Counted from the first letter of the stretch, positions 26,033 to 35,789 are shown. The stretch is 64,000 nucleotides of DNA from BCD1 sp965230565 (GCA_965230565.1 CBDDLH010000015.1:124001-188000); one strand, 5' to 3'. Program-made: numbers and translations. The notes: generated by a model not told the origin, from the sequence alone.

Positions 26033-27065
26033 AGACATAAAACTCACCGAATACAGCCATGGAGCCGGCTGTGGATGTAAAATTGCTCCCAAAGTGCTGG
26101 ATTCCATCCTCCGCCACAACGGGAATAAAATATTTTTCGACAACCTCATTGTGGGAAATGATGAAAGGGACGATGCCGCTGTGCTTGACCTTGGAGACGG
26201 AACGGCTGTCATCAGCACCACGGATTTTTTCATGCCCATAGTTGATGACCCGGTTGATTTTGGCCGGATAGCATCGGTAAATGCCATCAGCGATATTTAT
26301 GCTATGGGAGGAAAACCCATCCTGGCCATTGCCATATTGGGTTGGCCTATCGATAAATTACCACCTGAAGTAGCCAATCAGGTGATCACCGGGGCAAGAA
26401 ATGCCTGTGAGGAAGCAGGTATTCCACTGGCTGGCGGTCATAGTATCGACAGCCCCGAACCTATTTTTGGCCTTGCAGTTACCGGAAGGGTCGACCTGAA
26501 GAACCTCAAAAAAAACGGAGGTGCACAACCCGGTTGCAAACTTTACCTGACCAAACCCCTTGGTGTGGGTATTTTGACAACCGCTCAAAAGCAAAAGAAA
26601 AGGCTTCCGGAACACGACATGATTGCCCGAGACAGCATGGTGAAACTCAATAAAATTGGTCAGGAATTAGGCACACTTCCCCATGTCAGGGCCATGACGG
26701 ATGTAACCGGTTTTGGACTGCTGGGTCACCTAATTGAGATGTGCGAGGCAAGTAATGTCTCCGCAAAAATTGACTTCAATAAGGTTCCTTTGATCAATAA
26801 AGAAATTCTCGATGATTATTTGTCCCAGGGTTGCATTCCTGGCGGAACCAAAAGAAACTGGGCTTCCTATGGGCATAAAGTAGGAGACATATCAGATTAT
26901 CATAAACACCTTTTATGCGATCCTCAGACCAGTGGAGGCTTGTTGGTGGCCGTAGAAGAGGATAAAACAACAGCGTTTGAAAATTGGATGCATTCTCGTG
27001 GATTCGAGGTCAAACCCTTTGGGTACATCGAAGAAAAAGGTGATAAATTGCTGGAAATCAGCTAA
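26019..27065 (+). CDS. selD: Selenide, water dikinase
   Basis: 348 residues. The N-terminal glycine/cysteine site SHGAGCGCKIAPK carries Cys, not selenocysteine, at the catalytic position. AIR-synthase-like ATP-binding motifs follow: VGNDERDDAAVLDL, STTDFFMPIVDDPVDFGRIA, SVNAISDIYAMGGKPILA, GGHSIDSPEPIFGLAVTG and MTDVTGFGLLGHL. It makes selenophosphate from selenide and ATP. Translationally overlapping with mnmH. No selA, selB or tRNA-Sec is in the window, so the selenium use visible here is tRNA modification. Confidence 0.95.
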   Translation: MNFNKDIKLTEYSHGAGCGCKIAPKVLDSILRHNGNKIFFDNLIVGNDERDDAAVLDLGDGTAVISTTDFFMPIVDDPVDFGRIASVNAISDIYAMGGKPILAIAILGWPIDKLPPEVANQVITGARNACEEAGIPLAGGHSIDSPEPIFGLAVTGRVDLKNLKKNGGAQPGCKLYLTKPLGVGILTTAQKQKKRLPEHDMIARDSMVKLNKIGQELGTLPHVRAMTDVTGFGLLGHLIEMCEASNVSAKIDFNKVPLINKEILDDYLSQGCIPGGTKRNWASYGHKVGDISDYHKHLLCDPQTSGGLLVAVEEDKTTAFENWMHSRGFEVKPFGYIEEKGDKLLEIS

Positions 27066-27110
27066 CCAGTTACTTTTGGTTCCTAATACCATTTTGCTCA
27101 ACCAGGAAAA

Positions 27111-28880
27111 ATGACAACCGAATACAGAAAAACCACTCAGACTTTAATTCCAGAAAAAATCAACCCTTCTCCCATTGGAGCTTATGATGTGTACCCGGGG
27201 TTTAAAGTTGAAAAAGGAACTATAAAAGCGGGTTGCCAAAACCTGGCAAAATCCATTTCCGGACATAAGGTAGTTTTACTGGATGGTTATGCGGGCGTAC
27301 TTTGGGATGAACTTCGAAAAGGCCTGTCAAACGCATTTGAAAATCTGAAACTTCAAATTTGCTGGGTAGATTTTAGTGAGACGTTTAAATCTGAAAAGGA
27401 GATCGATGATCTTGCGAAACCCTTTTTAGGAGGAGACGATCCCATTTTTGGCACCCGTACTACGCTTTCTCTTTTGGATCTTTTTGATGCGCAGAAAATT
27501 GACAATATAAAAATTGACCCTACAGCGGATATCAATATCATTTATGGCCCTGGTGCTGTCCTTACCAATCTGGAAGGCAAATTGTATTACGTCGATCTGC
27601 CAAAAAATGAACTCCAGTTCAGGATGAGAGCAGGGGTGATCACCAACCTGGGTAAATCAAGTAGTTTCGCACCCAAAGCCATGTACAAAAGGTTTTACTT
27701 TGTTGATTGGATCGTACTCAATGAGCACAAACAAAAGTTATTACCACAGATTGACACCTTTATTGACGATCAACGAGTGAATAATCCTCTTTTCATGTCC
27801 GGTGATAAGTTGAGAGAGGGATTGTCCTCTATGAGCAAGAATTTCTTCAGGGTCCGGCCCTGGTTTGAACCCGGCGCATGGGGCGGACAATGGATAAAAG
27901 AGCACATCACTCAACTCAGCCAAGATGTTCCCAACTATGCCTGGTCATTTGAACTGATCGTTCCGGAAAATGGTCTGCTGTTTGAAGAGGAAGGCAGGAT
28001 GCTGGAATGTTCCTTTGACTTATTGATGTTCCAGGAATACAAGCATGTTTTGGGCGATGCCGCAGATAGGTTTGGCGTAGAATTTCCAATCAGGTTTGAT
28101 TTCCTGGATACGGTGGACGGGGGAAATTTATCCGTACAGGTACATCCGAAGGAAGCCTTTATAAAATCCGAATTTGGGGAGAATTTCACCCAGGATGAAT
28201 GTTATTACATTCTTGAGGCTACGAATGATGCAGGTGTGTATCTGGGTTTTCAAAATGAGATCAACCAGGAAGATTTCCACAATGAACTACAAGATAGCTT
28301 CAAAGACAAAACCGAGGTGGATATTGAAAAACACGTCAATAAGTTCCCCGCTAAAAAACATGATCTTTTCCTCATCCCCTCAGGCACCATTCACAGTGCA
28401 GGGCAAGGGAACCTGGTATTGGAAATAAGTGCCACCCCCTATATTTTCACTTTCAAATTATATGACTGGCTTCGACTAGACCTGGACGGGAAACCTCGTC
28501 CTCTGAACCTGGAAAGAGGGTTTCAAAATCTGGATTTCTCTCGGAAAGGCTCTGTGGTAACCGAAAAACATATTTCCAAGCCCAAACTTATTGATTCTGG
28601 AAAAGACTGGGAAACATACCATTTGCCTACTCATGAAGAGCATTTCTATGATGTGCATCGAATGGAATTTCAAACAAGTATAATGGTAACCACCGAAAAT
28701 CAATGCCATGTATTGTCCTTGGTTGAAGGAACCGCTTTACGATTGATCACTAATTCAGGGCTGGAACAAAGATTCAACTTTGCGGAAACCTTTGTCGTTC
28801 CGGCTGCCTGTCAACAATATACGCTGGTAAATGAAGGTCCCGGAACCTGTAAAGTTGTCAAGGCATTTGTAAAATCATAA
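27111..28880 (+). CDS. Class I mannose-6-phosphate isomerase with long N-terminal extension
   Basis: 589 residues, about 250-270 longer than a minimal type I enzyme. The C-terminal part (about 245-589) is a cupin phosphomannose isomerase: EPGAWGGQWIKEHI, FPIRFDFLDTVDGGNLSVQVHPK (zinc-binding His), DECYYILEA, and LFLIPSGTIHSAGQGNLVLE (second zinc His). The N-terminal part (about 40-230) reads as an alpha/beta domain resembling a nucleoside-kinase fold (GHKVVLLDGYAGVLWDEL), but without a Walker A loop. Expected to interconvert mannose-6-P and fructose-6-P. It stands just before a sugar transporter gene, supporting a role in sugar use. Confidence 0.85.
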   Translation: MTTEYRKTTQTLIPEKINPSPIGAYDVYPGFKVEKGTIKAGCQNLAKSISGHKVVLLDGYAGVLWDELRKGLSNAFENLKLQICWVDFSETFKSEKEIDDLAKPFLGGDDPIFGTRTTLSLLDLFDAQKIDNIKIDPTADINIIYGPGAVLTNLEGKLYYVDLPKNELQFRMRAGVITNLGKSSSFAPKAMYKRFYFVDWIVLNEHKQKLLPQIDTFIDDQRVNNPLFMSGDKLREGLSSMSKNFFRVRPWFEPGAWGGQWIKEHITQLSQDVPNYAWSFELIVPENGLLFEEEGRMLECSFDLLMFQEYKHVLGDAADRFGVEFPIRFDFLDTVDGGNLSVQVHPKEAFIKSEFGENFTQDECYYILEATNDAGVYLGFQNEINQEDFHNELQDSFKDKTEVDIEKHVNKFPAKKHDLFLIPSGTIHSAGQGNLVLEISATPYIFTFKLYDWLRLDLDGKPRPLNLERGFQNLDFSRKGSVVTEKHISKPKLIDSGKDWETYHLPTHEEHFYDVHRMEFQTSIMVTTENQCHVLSLVEGTALRLITNSGLEQRFNFAETFVVPAACQQYTLVNEGPGTCKVVKAFVKS

Positions 28881-28890
28881 ACTTAAGATC

Positions 28891-30231
28891 ATGAAAAACC
28901 GACCGGTCATTTTTATCACAGCCGTTTCAGCTCTGGGAGGGCTGCTATTCGGATTTGATACCGCTGTAATCTCCGGAACCATTGGCATGGTCAGGGATCA
29001 GTTCCAAATGGGTGTTGATCTGGAAGGTTGGTTTGTCAGTTCTGCCCTAGCAGGCTGCGTAATCGGTGTGGCTTTTGCCGGAATTTCCAGCGATGCTATA
29101 GGACGAAAAAGGGTGCTTTTTTCCTCCGCTGTATTCTTTTTGATTTCGGCCATTGGATGCTCTCTTTCGAGCACAGTTAATATGCTGATTGGATTCAGGA
29201 TTATTGGGGGTCTGGGTATCGGAATTGGTTCCATTTTATCCCCATTGTACATTGCCGAATTATCTCCAACGAAACTACGAGGAAGATTGGTAGCCTTGTA
29301 TCAACTGGCCATTACCATTGGTATCCTCACTGCCTATTTATCCAATGCAGGCTTGGTAAACTGGTTGGGGCAAGACAATATGAATACCTGGAGGTTGATG
29401 TTCGGAACGGAAGCGGCACCGGCATTGATTTTTTTGATTTTGTTATTCTTCATCCCGGAAAGTCCTCGGTGGTTATTATCAAAAAACAAACAAGAAAGGG
29501 CAAAAACCATCCTGGAAAGATATCTTCCCGAAGAAGAAGCATCAGAACAATTAAAGAATGCTGATGATAAAGAAGAAAAAAAAGAACGCTTTTCAACTAT
29601 TATCAAAAACCGGAGTTTACTTGGTTTGCTGGCTATTGGATCCCTTCTTGCCGCCTTATCCCAATTCAGCGGCATTAATGCCATTATATATTACGGACCG
29701 GATATTTTGACCCAGGCAGGTCTGACTTTGAGTGAATCTCTTGGCGGGCAGGTCACCATTGGTATAGTAAATGTCCTCTTTACCTTCCTCGCTATCTGGA
29801 AAATCGATACATGGGGAAGAAAAGCCTTGTTGTTATTGGGAATCGCAGGAGCCTTTCTGGCGCTGATATTGTGTGGTATTTATTTTACGTATGACTTAGC
29901 GCAACCGTTCCTGATCATCATTTTCATCACCACCTTCATTGCCTTTTTTGCCTTTTCTTACGGCCCTGTGACCTGGATTGTACTCTCTGAGATCTACCCA
30001 ACCAGAATCCGGGGTACAGCTATGTCCATTGCCACTATGTCGCTTTGGATTTCCAACGTCCTTGTGGCCCAGGTTTTTCCAAGAATGAATGCCTGGTCTG
30101 AGGGAGGAACGTTTTTTGTTTTTGGAGGCATTACTATACTGGCTTTTGTTTTTGTAAGTATATTTATTCCCGAAACAAGGCGAAAAAGCCTTGAAGCCAT
30201 TGAACATCAATTGATTAATAATAAACCATGA
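28891..30231 (+). CDS. Sugar-porter family MFS transporter
   Basis: 446 residues with about 12 hydrophobic helices. Sugar-porter signatures: GGLLFGFDTAVISGTI in helix 1, DAIGRKR after helix 2, GIGSILSPLYIAELSPTKLRGRL, PESPRWLLSKNKQERA, FSGINAIIYYGPDI, WGRKALLL, and the terminal PETRRKSLEAIE. Likely a proton-coupled hexose or pentose importer in the inner membrane. Starts 10 nt after the isomerase gene and overlaps the next gene by 4 nt, so it is part of the same operon. Confidence 0.93.
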   Translation: MKNRPVIFITAVSALGGLLFGFDTAVISGTIGMVRDQFQMGVDLEGWFVSSALAGCVIGVAFAGISSDAIGRKRVLFSSAVFFLISAIGCSLSSTVNMLIGFRIIGGLGIGIGSILSPLYIAELSPTKLRGRLVALYQLAITIGILTAYLSNAGLVNWLGQDNMNTWRLMFGTEAAPALIFLILLFFIPESPRWLLSKNKQERAKTILERYLPEEEASEQLKNADDKEEKKERFSTIIKNRSLLGLLAIGSLLAALSQFSGINAIIYYGPDILTQAGLTLSESLGGQVTIGIVNVLFTFLAIWKIDTWGRKALLLLGIAGAFLALILCGIYFTYDLAQPFLIIIFITTFIAFFAFSYGPVTWIVLSEIYPTRIRGTAMSIATMSLWISNVLVAQVFPRMNAWSEGGTFFVFGGITILAFVFVSIFIPETRRKSLEAIEHQLINNKP

Positions 30232-31376
30232 GGGAATTTTTTTCCAATATTGAAGTTGGGGTTATTCTCCAGATCGTTTCCTTATTTATAGCTGTCACTA
30301 CATTTATCGTTGCGAGGGCCATTGAAAAAATGCGCGACCGCAGAACAGCCAACCGGGAAATCTATCAAAAACTGGAATTGGCCTCCATTGACCTTTTCAG
30401 GTTTGAAGCCAGGAATCTCGATTTGATCCGGCCGGTTTGGGAGGAGGGTGCAAAAATGCCGGATTCAGGAACCGCTGAATTCAAAGCCACCACCAATTAC
30501 GTTTGCCAGATGTTAAACCTCTTTGAGATCGCCATCAAATTCAGACAGGACCGAATTCTGCCTCCGGATGTTTTTGGCTCCTGGGTGGCCTGGTTTCATG
30601 ATTTGCTAACCGCACCGGGCTTTCCCCTTTTCTGGGAAGATCAAAAGTGGGACTACCTTCCCCAATTACGACATATCATGAATGCCGGATTAAAACTTAA
30701 GGAGGAAGAAACAGATCCGGAGGTGATAGAAAGTAAGTTTTATCAATATGTTTCCCATGTATTAAAATGTGATATTATCAAAGGATGGACCGAAGAGGGA
30801 GAAGATACCCCATACGATGACTTTTGGGATCGGAATAATCAGGACAAAAATCGAAAAATGTCAACTGAATTCGATACCAAAAAGTTGACTATCGACTGGA
30901 TTATTGAGGATTCACAAGTACCAGCTCTTGCTCAACTATTCATACAAAATTCAAAAGTCAACTATATTTCTCACGGAGAAATCCAGGTTGGCCGTGCCAT
31001 TAACGATAAAGAATGGGTTGAGGATATAAAAGAAAAAATGGAAAGGGAGTTCAAAGAAGCATTGAAAGCATCTCCTTTTGGTCCGTCACACCTCGTTGGT
31101 GCGAAGTATAAAAATGAATATATTGGGCTCATCCTTATGGAATACAATGAATCTCCACGAGGTTGGTTTGCGACCCTTTCCGATATTGTTGTTGATTCCC
31201 GCTTCCGTAACCAGGACCTTGGGGAAAAAATGGTCAAATGGGTAACCCAACACCTTAGAGAACATAATATCGATCAATTATTTGCCGAGAGCAACCTCCA
31301 GAATGAACCTGCTCATCATTTTCTAAACAAAATGGGTTTTAAAACTTTGTCAAAAGTTTTCCGAAAGCGTATCTGA
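30228..31376 (+). CDS. Membrane-anchored helical domain fused to GNAT acetyltransferase
   Basis: 382 residues. One transmembrane helix at about 10-30 (VGVILQIVSLFIAVTTFIVA), then a helical domain to about 200 (YQKLELASIDLFRFEARNLD, YVCQMLNLFEIAIKFRQDRI) that resembles small DUF4760-type domains. The C-terminal half (about 215-382) is a GNAT fold: LVGAKYKNEYIGLILMEY, then the acetyl-CoA loop LSDIVVDSRFRNQDLGEKMV, and a terminal NEPAHHFLNKMGFKTLSKVF. ATGA overlap with the transporter gene. The acetyl acceptor is unknown. A membrane-tethered acetyltransferase in a sugar operon is unusual. Confidence 0.8.
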   Translation: MREFFSNIEVGVILQIVSLFIAVTTFIVARAIEKMRDRRTANREIYQKLELASIDLFRFEARNLDLIRPVWEEGAKMPDSGTAEFKATTNYVCQMLNLFEIAIKFRQDRILPPDVFGSWVAWFHDLLTAPGFPLFWEDQKWDYLPQLRHIMNAGLKLKEEETDPEVIESKFYQYVSHVLKCDIIKGWTEEGEDTPYDDFWDRNNQDKNRKMSTEFDTKKLTIDWIIEDSQVPALAQLFIQNSKVNYISHGEIQVGRAINDKEWVEDIKEKMEREFKEALKASPFGPSHLVGAKYKNEYIGLILMEYNESPRGWFATLSDIVVDSRFRNQDLGEKMVKWVTQHLREHNIDQLFAESNLQNEPAHHFLNKMGFKTLSKVFRKRI

Positions 31377-31378
31377 AT

Positions 31379-32368
31379 ATGAAAAAGAAGATTCTCGTAC
31401 TGGGTGGGACACAATTTATTGGAAGGAACCTTGTAGAAAGGTTTTTTTTCCAAAAAGAATATGCAATTACCCTGTTCAACCGGCAAAAGACAGGAATTGA
31501 TCTGTTCGAAAACATCGCAAAAATCAAGGGGGACCGGGAAACAGAAGACATAATCAAGATCAAAAATCAACATTGGGATTATGTTATCGACCTTTCCTGC
31601 TATTACCCTGATTCTCTTGAGAAAGTATTACAGAATATCAATCCGGATGTATCGAAATACATCTTCATTTCTACTTGCTCGGTTTATGATAATGAGCAAC
31701 ACCAACTGCCCATGAGAGATGAAAATGCTCCTACCTTGTCTTGTTCAGCAAAGCAGTATTCAGACAGAACTGTTGCATCATATGGCAACCGAAAGGCAGC
31801 GTGTGAACGCATTTTAATGGATTCTGGCATTAACCATGTCATTTTCCGTCCCGCCCTGGTTTATGGTCCCTACGATCATACGGATCGTTTATATTACTGG
31901 CTCTACCAGGTAAAAAAGGGAGGCATCCTTTTGTTACCTGATAAAGGTCAAAGAATTTTTTCGCTTACCTATGTAGAAGACCTTGTGGAGGTTATTATAC
32001 AAGCTCTTAAAAAAAACCTGCACAATAATATTTACAATATCATTTCCTACCCCAGAAGCTCTATCCGAATGATTGTTGAAGAGGCCGCATCTATTTTAAA
32101 AATTGATTTTCAGGAAGTAAATGCATCACCTTCTTTTCTGAATTTCCATGAGGTTACTCAATGGACGGATATGCCGCTGTGGCTCGATTGTGATTATTTC
32201 ACTTATGAGAACGACAGGGTAAAAAAAGATTTTAATTTCTCTGCCCGGCCCTTTAAAGAAAGTTTGAACAAAACCATTCATTTTTATAACAAATCAAACT
32301 GGCCTAATCCAAAATTTGGGATGTCGGAATCTACAAAACTTGGCTTGATTTCACAATTGGCCAACTGA
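31379..32368 (+). CDS. NAD-dependent epimerase/dehydratase family protein (extended SDR)
   Basis: 329 residues. The N-terminal Rossmann motif is LVLGGTQFIGRNLV (GGTxFIG variant), followed by VIDLSCYYPDSLEKVL, the active-site strand YIFISTCSVYDNE, and YGNRKAACER with the YxxxK pair. Then HVIFRPALVYGPYDHTDRLYYW. This GGTxFIG type is seen in atypical SDRs such as isoflavone-reductase-like and CSP41-like proteins; the substrate cannot be read. It begins 2 nt after the preceding stop, last gene of the sugar operon. Confidence 0.88.
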   Translation: MKKKILVLGGTQFIGRNLVERFFFQKEYAITLFNRQKTGIDLFENIAKIKGDRETEDIIKIKNQHWDYVIDLSCYYPDSLEKVLQNINPDVSKYIFISTCSVYDNEQHQLPMRDENAPTLSCSAKQYSDRTVASYGNRKAACERILMDSGINHVIFRPALVYGPYDHTDRLYYWLYQVKKGGILLLPDKGQRIFSLTYVEDLVEVIIQALKKNLHNNIYNIISYPRSSIRMIVEEAASILKIDFQEVNASPSFLNFHEVTQWTDMPLWLDCDYFTYENDRVKKDFNFSARPFKESLNKTIHFYNKSNWPNPKFGMSESTKLGLISQLAN

Positions 32369-32497
32369 CTATAAATTAGCATGCTGCACAACATGTTTTT
32401 TTATCTCAAGTCAGGCCATTGTGTGATCTTTACCCTTGTATAAAAGGTGTATTTATGGTAAATTTCCATTATAAGGTTTAACGGAAATTTCGGGATT

Positions 32498-33505
32498 ATG
32501 TATTCAAAAAACTTCCATTTTGTATTGGTTTTGTTGCCTCTGGTTATGATTTTATCCTGTGGAGAAGATGAACCTCCAATCCCTGAGCCGGAATACAACC
32601 CTACTCCGTTTGAATTGGTTGTACCTTCCCATATGCCTATCCTGGAAATACCGGAAGATAATCCAATGACGGTAGAAGGTGTTGAATTAGGCAGGATGTT
32701 ATTTTATGACAAAAAATTGCATCGGGATGAGGAACATGCCTGTGCTGATTGCCACATTCAGTCCCAATCCTTTACCAGTGGCCCGGCCGTTTTACCGCAT
32801 ATGAATTTCGGCTGGTACAACAATTTCCTTTGGAACGGAAAAATTAGTGGTACTCTTGAAGAGATCATGTTGTTTGAGGTGGCATCGTTTTTTGAAACGG
32901 ACCTTGACAAGATCAATAACGACGAGCATTATCCTGATCTTTTCTTCCAGGCTTTTGGAACCCGAACAGCGACTCACGAGTTGGCTGCCAAGGCTATGTC
33001 TCAGTTTGAACGGACACTCATTTGCAGTAACTCCAAATTTGACCGGGTGGTCTATGAGAACTCAGAGTTCTTTACCGATGAAGAATTAATCGGGTACGAA
33101 TTGTTCTTTACCGAAGAAGGTGATTGTTTCCACTGCCATGGAGGAGTATTGATGACTGACAACCTTTTCCACAACAATGGTCTGGACGAGACCTTTGAGG
33201 ACATTGGTTATGCAGCCATAACAGGTAATGACATAGACTTAGGCCGTTTCAAAACTCCTACACTCCGGAATATTGAGTTGACAGCACCTTATATGCATGA
33301 TGGTCGTTATGCAACACTGGAAGAAGTGGTTGATTTTTACAGTGAAGGATTAAAATTTTCAGAAACTATCGACCCGCTTATGAAAAATGTTCATCAGGGG
33401 GGTGTGCAATTAACAGCAGAAGAAAAAAGTGCCCTGGTGGCTTTTCTCAAAACTTTAACAGATACTACATTTATTAATAATCCTATATTCTCAAATCCCT
33501 TTTGA
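32498..33505 (+). CDS. Di-heme cytochrome-c peroxidase family lipoprotein
   Basis: 335 residues. Lipoprotein signal with Cys near residue 21 (VMILSCGEDE). The N-terminal heme site is CADCH at about 83-87, with GRMLFYDKKLHRDEEHA ahead of it; the second heme site is CFHCH at about 207. The distal segment RFKTPTLRNIELTAPYMHDG is typical of the CcpA/MauG family (Met or His sixth ligand). The product should reduce hydrogen peroxide, or oxidise a substrate, on the periplasmic side of a membrane. The next gene, 129 nt on, is a secreted repeat protein; a functional link is speculative. Confidence 0.92.
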   Translation: MYSKNFHFVLVLLPLVMILSCGEDEPPIPEPEYNPTPFELVVPSHMPILEIPEDNPMTVEGVELGRMLFYDKKLHRDEEHACADCHIQSQSFTSGPAVLPHMNFGWYNNFLWNGKISGTLEEIMLFEVASFFETDLDKINNDEHYPDLFFQAFGTRTATHELAAKAMSQFERTLICSNSKFDRVVYENSEFFTDEELIGYELFFTEEGDCFHCHGGVLMTDNLFHNNGLDETFEDIGYAAITGNDIDLGRFKTPTLRNIELTAPYMHDGRYATLEEVVDFYSEGLKFSETIDPLMKNVHQGGVQLTAEEKSALVAFLKTLTDTTFINNPIFSNPF

Positions 33506-33634
33506 CCTGAATATCTATTGATCTGATACTAATATTGATCGCCTTTAGCGGCAAATTCGGGTCTCTTTGTGTTTTTTTATTCCATCCTAATGAATGGCCG
33601 AACACCCTATATGTTTAACTTAAAATTTTTTATC

Positions 33635-35131
33635 ATGAAAAAGGGAATTAAGTTATTCGTTTTGGTATTGCTGCCATTTATCGGGTTTACTCAAACTGTT
33701 GATTGGAAAATTTGCTATGGAGGAAGTGATGAAGAGAGAGCCTATGAGATCATTGCTTCCAATGATGGAAATTTTCTCCTGGCCGGGAATACAAAATCGG
33801 TCGATGGGGATGTATCATTTAATCATGGCAGCAGCGATTACTGGGTGGTAAAAATAGATGAATCCGGCAACATCCTTTGGGAAGAAACTTATGGAGGTTC
33901 CAATTTTGAAAGGGCCCACGCCATTATGGCAACCGATGATGGAGCTTACATAATCGCCGGCCAAAAAAACCTCATCGATGGTGATCCCACCAACAGTGAT
34001 TTCTACCTGGTCAAATTCAATGAGAGCGGCACAATACTTTGGGAAAACACCTATGGAGGAAGTAGCTTTGATATTCCCTACGACATTATGCGATCACCTG
34101 ATGACTATTATTACGTTTCAGGTGTGACCTCCTCGGATGATGGTGATGTAACAGGAAACCAATCCAATAAATCTGCGGTATGGGTAGTTAAAATGAATGC
34201 TTCCGGAACCATTGTTTGGGAAAATTGCTATCTGATCAATGATTGTGTCAATTTCGGAGCCTCTATTGCCACCCCGGATAATGGACTTATTTTCACAGCT
34301 GATGTATGTGACGACAACAGTGATTTCCACATTGTGCGGATTGATGAAGCAGGAGAAATCATTTGGCAAAAAACTTACGGTGGAAGTTTGAATGACTTCC
34401 CTCATGCGATTGCTAAATGTTATGAGAATAGCGGTTATGTTGTAGCAGGTGCCGCAGCCTCCAATGACGGAGATCTTTTTGGGAATAATGGTTCTTTTGA
34501 TTTTTGGGTAATAAGGATTGACCACGAAGGAGAATTGCTCACCAGCAATTGCTACGGAGGCAGTAACCCGGATAAAGCCTATAGTGTACTGGCTCAAGGT
34601 AATAGTGAAATACTCGTTGCCGGAGTTACTGAATCATCCGATGGTGATACCAGAAATGAGGATGATTTTGGAGATTTATGGATCATTAATACGGCCTATG
34701 ACGGCACTCTAAACTGGGAAATCAGCCTCGGGGACAGTATTGGAAGAGAAGTGGCAACCTCTATAATTCCAACAGGAGATGAAGGTTATCTCGTAGCGGG
34801 TTATACTTGCAGTCAAAACGGACCGGTGGTAACAGGTAACCACGGAATGGTTGATTTTTGGGTTGTAAAGATGAACACATCAGGTAATTTTACTCAGAAT
34901 ATCAACAAAGGTGGGAATATTGAATTATTTCCAAATCCTACCAGCGGTTATTTGAATTTATTTGGGGAAGACATCAAATTTGTGGAGTTGGTAAATATTA
35001 GCGGAGTGAAATTGGCTAATTTCACCGAAAATCTCCAACAACTGAACCTTACCGGTTTCCATAAAGGATTGTATTTTCTTAAGATTCATACCGGAGATGG
35101 TTTAACCATAAAAAGAGTAGTGCTGGAATAA
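33635..35131 (+). CDS. Secreted beta-propeller-like repeat protein with T9SS C-terminal sorting domain
   Basis: 498 residues from the ATG at 33635 (MKKGIKLFVLVLLPFIGFTQ, a signal peptide). The frame is open from 33569, but the extra part is not signal-like. About seven repeats of roughly 57 residues follow the pattern YGGSxxExAxxI, then GxYIxAGxTxSxDGD, then DxWVVKxDxxGxxxWE. The last 70 residues are a type A sorting domain (IELFPNPTSGYLNL... to ...GLYFLKIHTGDGLTIKRVVLE). It should be exported by Sec and T9SS to the cell surface or medium. Ligand unknown. Confidence 0.9.
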   Translation: MKKGIKLFVLVLLPFIGFTQTVDWKICYGGSDEERAYEIIASNDGNFLLAGNTKSVDGDVSFNHGSSDYWVVKIDESGNILWEETYGGSNFERAHAIMATDDGAYIIAGQKNLIDGDPTNSDFYLVKFNESGTILWENTYGGSSFDIPYDIMRSPDDYYYVSGVTSSDDGDVTGNQSNKSAVWVVKMNASGTIVWENCYLINDCVNFGASIATPDNGLIFTADVCDDNSDFHIVRIDEAGEIIWQKTYGGSLNDFPHAIAKCYENSGYVVAGAAASNDGDLFGNNGSFDFWVIRIDHEGELLTSNCYGGSNPDKAYSVLAQGNSEILVAGVTESSDGDTRNEDDFGDLWIINTAYDGTLNWEISLGDSIGREVATSIIPTGDEGYLVAGYTCSQNGPVVTGNHGMVDFWVVKMNTSGNFTQNINKGGNIELFPNPTSGYLNLFGEDIKFVELVNISGVKLANFTENLQQLNLTGFHKGLYFLKIHTGDGLTIKRVVLE

Positions 35132-35186
35132 ACCTGATCGCGTGTTGCATCATTGAAGTAAAGATTGTAACATTGTCCTAAAAAGT

Positions 35187-35639
35187 ATGAAATTTATTTT
35201 TCTCCTAACAGGATGCCTGGCATCCTTTGGATTGTTTTGTCAAAATTCAACAGATGTAGTACAGCAAGAAATCAATGAGGTTTTGGTTATTGAAAGCTAT
35301 ACCATTTCCAGCGGCGTTTCAGCCTTCCTGAAAAGTAAATCGAACCCAGTTCAAAGTCTTCAGATCAACCTCAAAGGTGAACCTGCAGAAAACGGTTCAA
35401 CCGTTACCTCCGCCAGAATTAACTTTTTTCATGAAAATGACCCCAGACGCAATCAAAAACCAGTTTACAATAAGGAAGACAAATATATCGTAGCTCACAT
35501 GCCCATTGAGGCTTTCACAAACACCCTGGACATTTTTAAATTGAAACAAAAAAAGAAAAGCCGGTTAACTTTTAAATTTGTATCCCTACCTACCAAAAAT
35601 ATCGTCAAGGCATATTTTGAACTGGAAGAAGAGCTTTAG
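35187..35639 (+). CDS. Small secreted protein of unknown function
   Basis: 150 residues. Signal peptide MKFIFLLTGCLASFGLFC, then QNSTDVVQQEINEVLVIES. The mature part is beta-rich and basic (LQINLKGEPAENGSTVTSAR, KKKSRLTFKFVSLPT) and ends acidic (LEEEL). No family recognised. It follows the T9SS repeat protein by 55 nt on the same strand and may be co-transcribed. Confidence 0.7.
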   Translation: MKFIFLLTGCLASFGLFCQNSTDVVQQEINEVLVIESYTISSGVSAFLKSKSNPVQSLQINLKGEPAENGSTVTSARINFFHENDPRRNQKPVYNKEDKYIVAHMPIEAFTNTLDIFKLKQKKKSRLTFKFVSLPTKNIVKAYFELEEEL

Positions 35640-35760
35640 AGTTACGAACACACGAATTGTGTTTTTTATGGATAACCCGAATGGAGTTATCTTTAATATT
35701 CATTCGTGCTTTTGCCTGCTGACGAAAGAAGGCAGGTAAGAGGCTTCATTACTAGCTATA

Positions 35761-35789
35761 GAATACTATTTTTCAGAAAAATAGTATTC
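35761..35789. repeat. Perfect palindrome of the AAATACTATT family
   Basis: GAATACTATTTTT (35761-35773), CAG, AAAAATAGTATTC (35777-35789). It lies 22 bp before the DUF1801 start. Related to the palindromes at 17807-17839 and 48476-48510. Confidence 0.75.
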
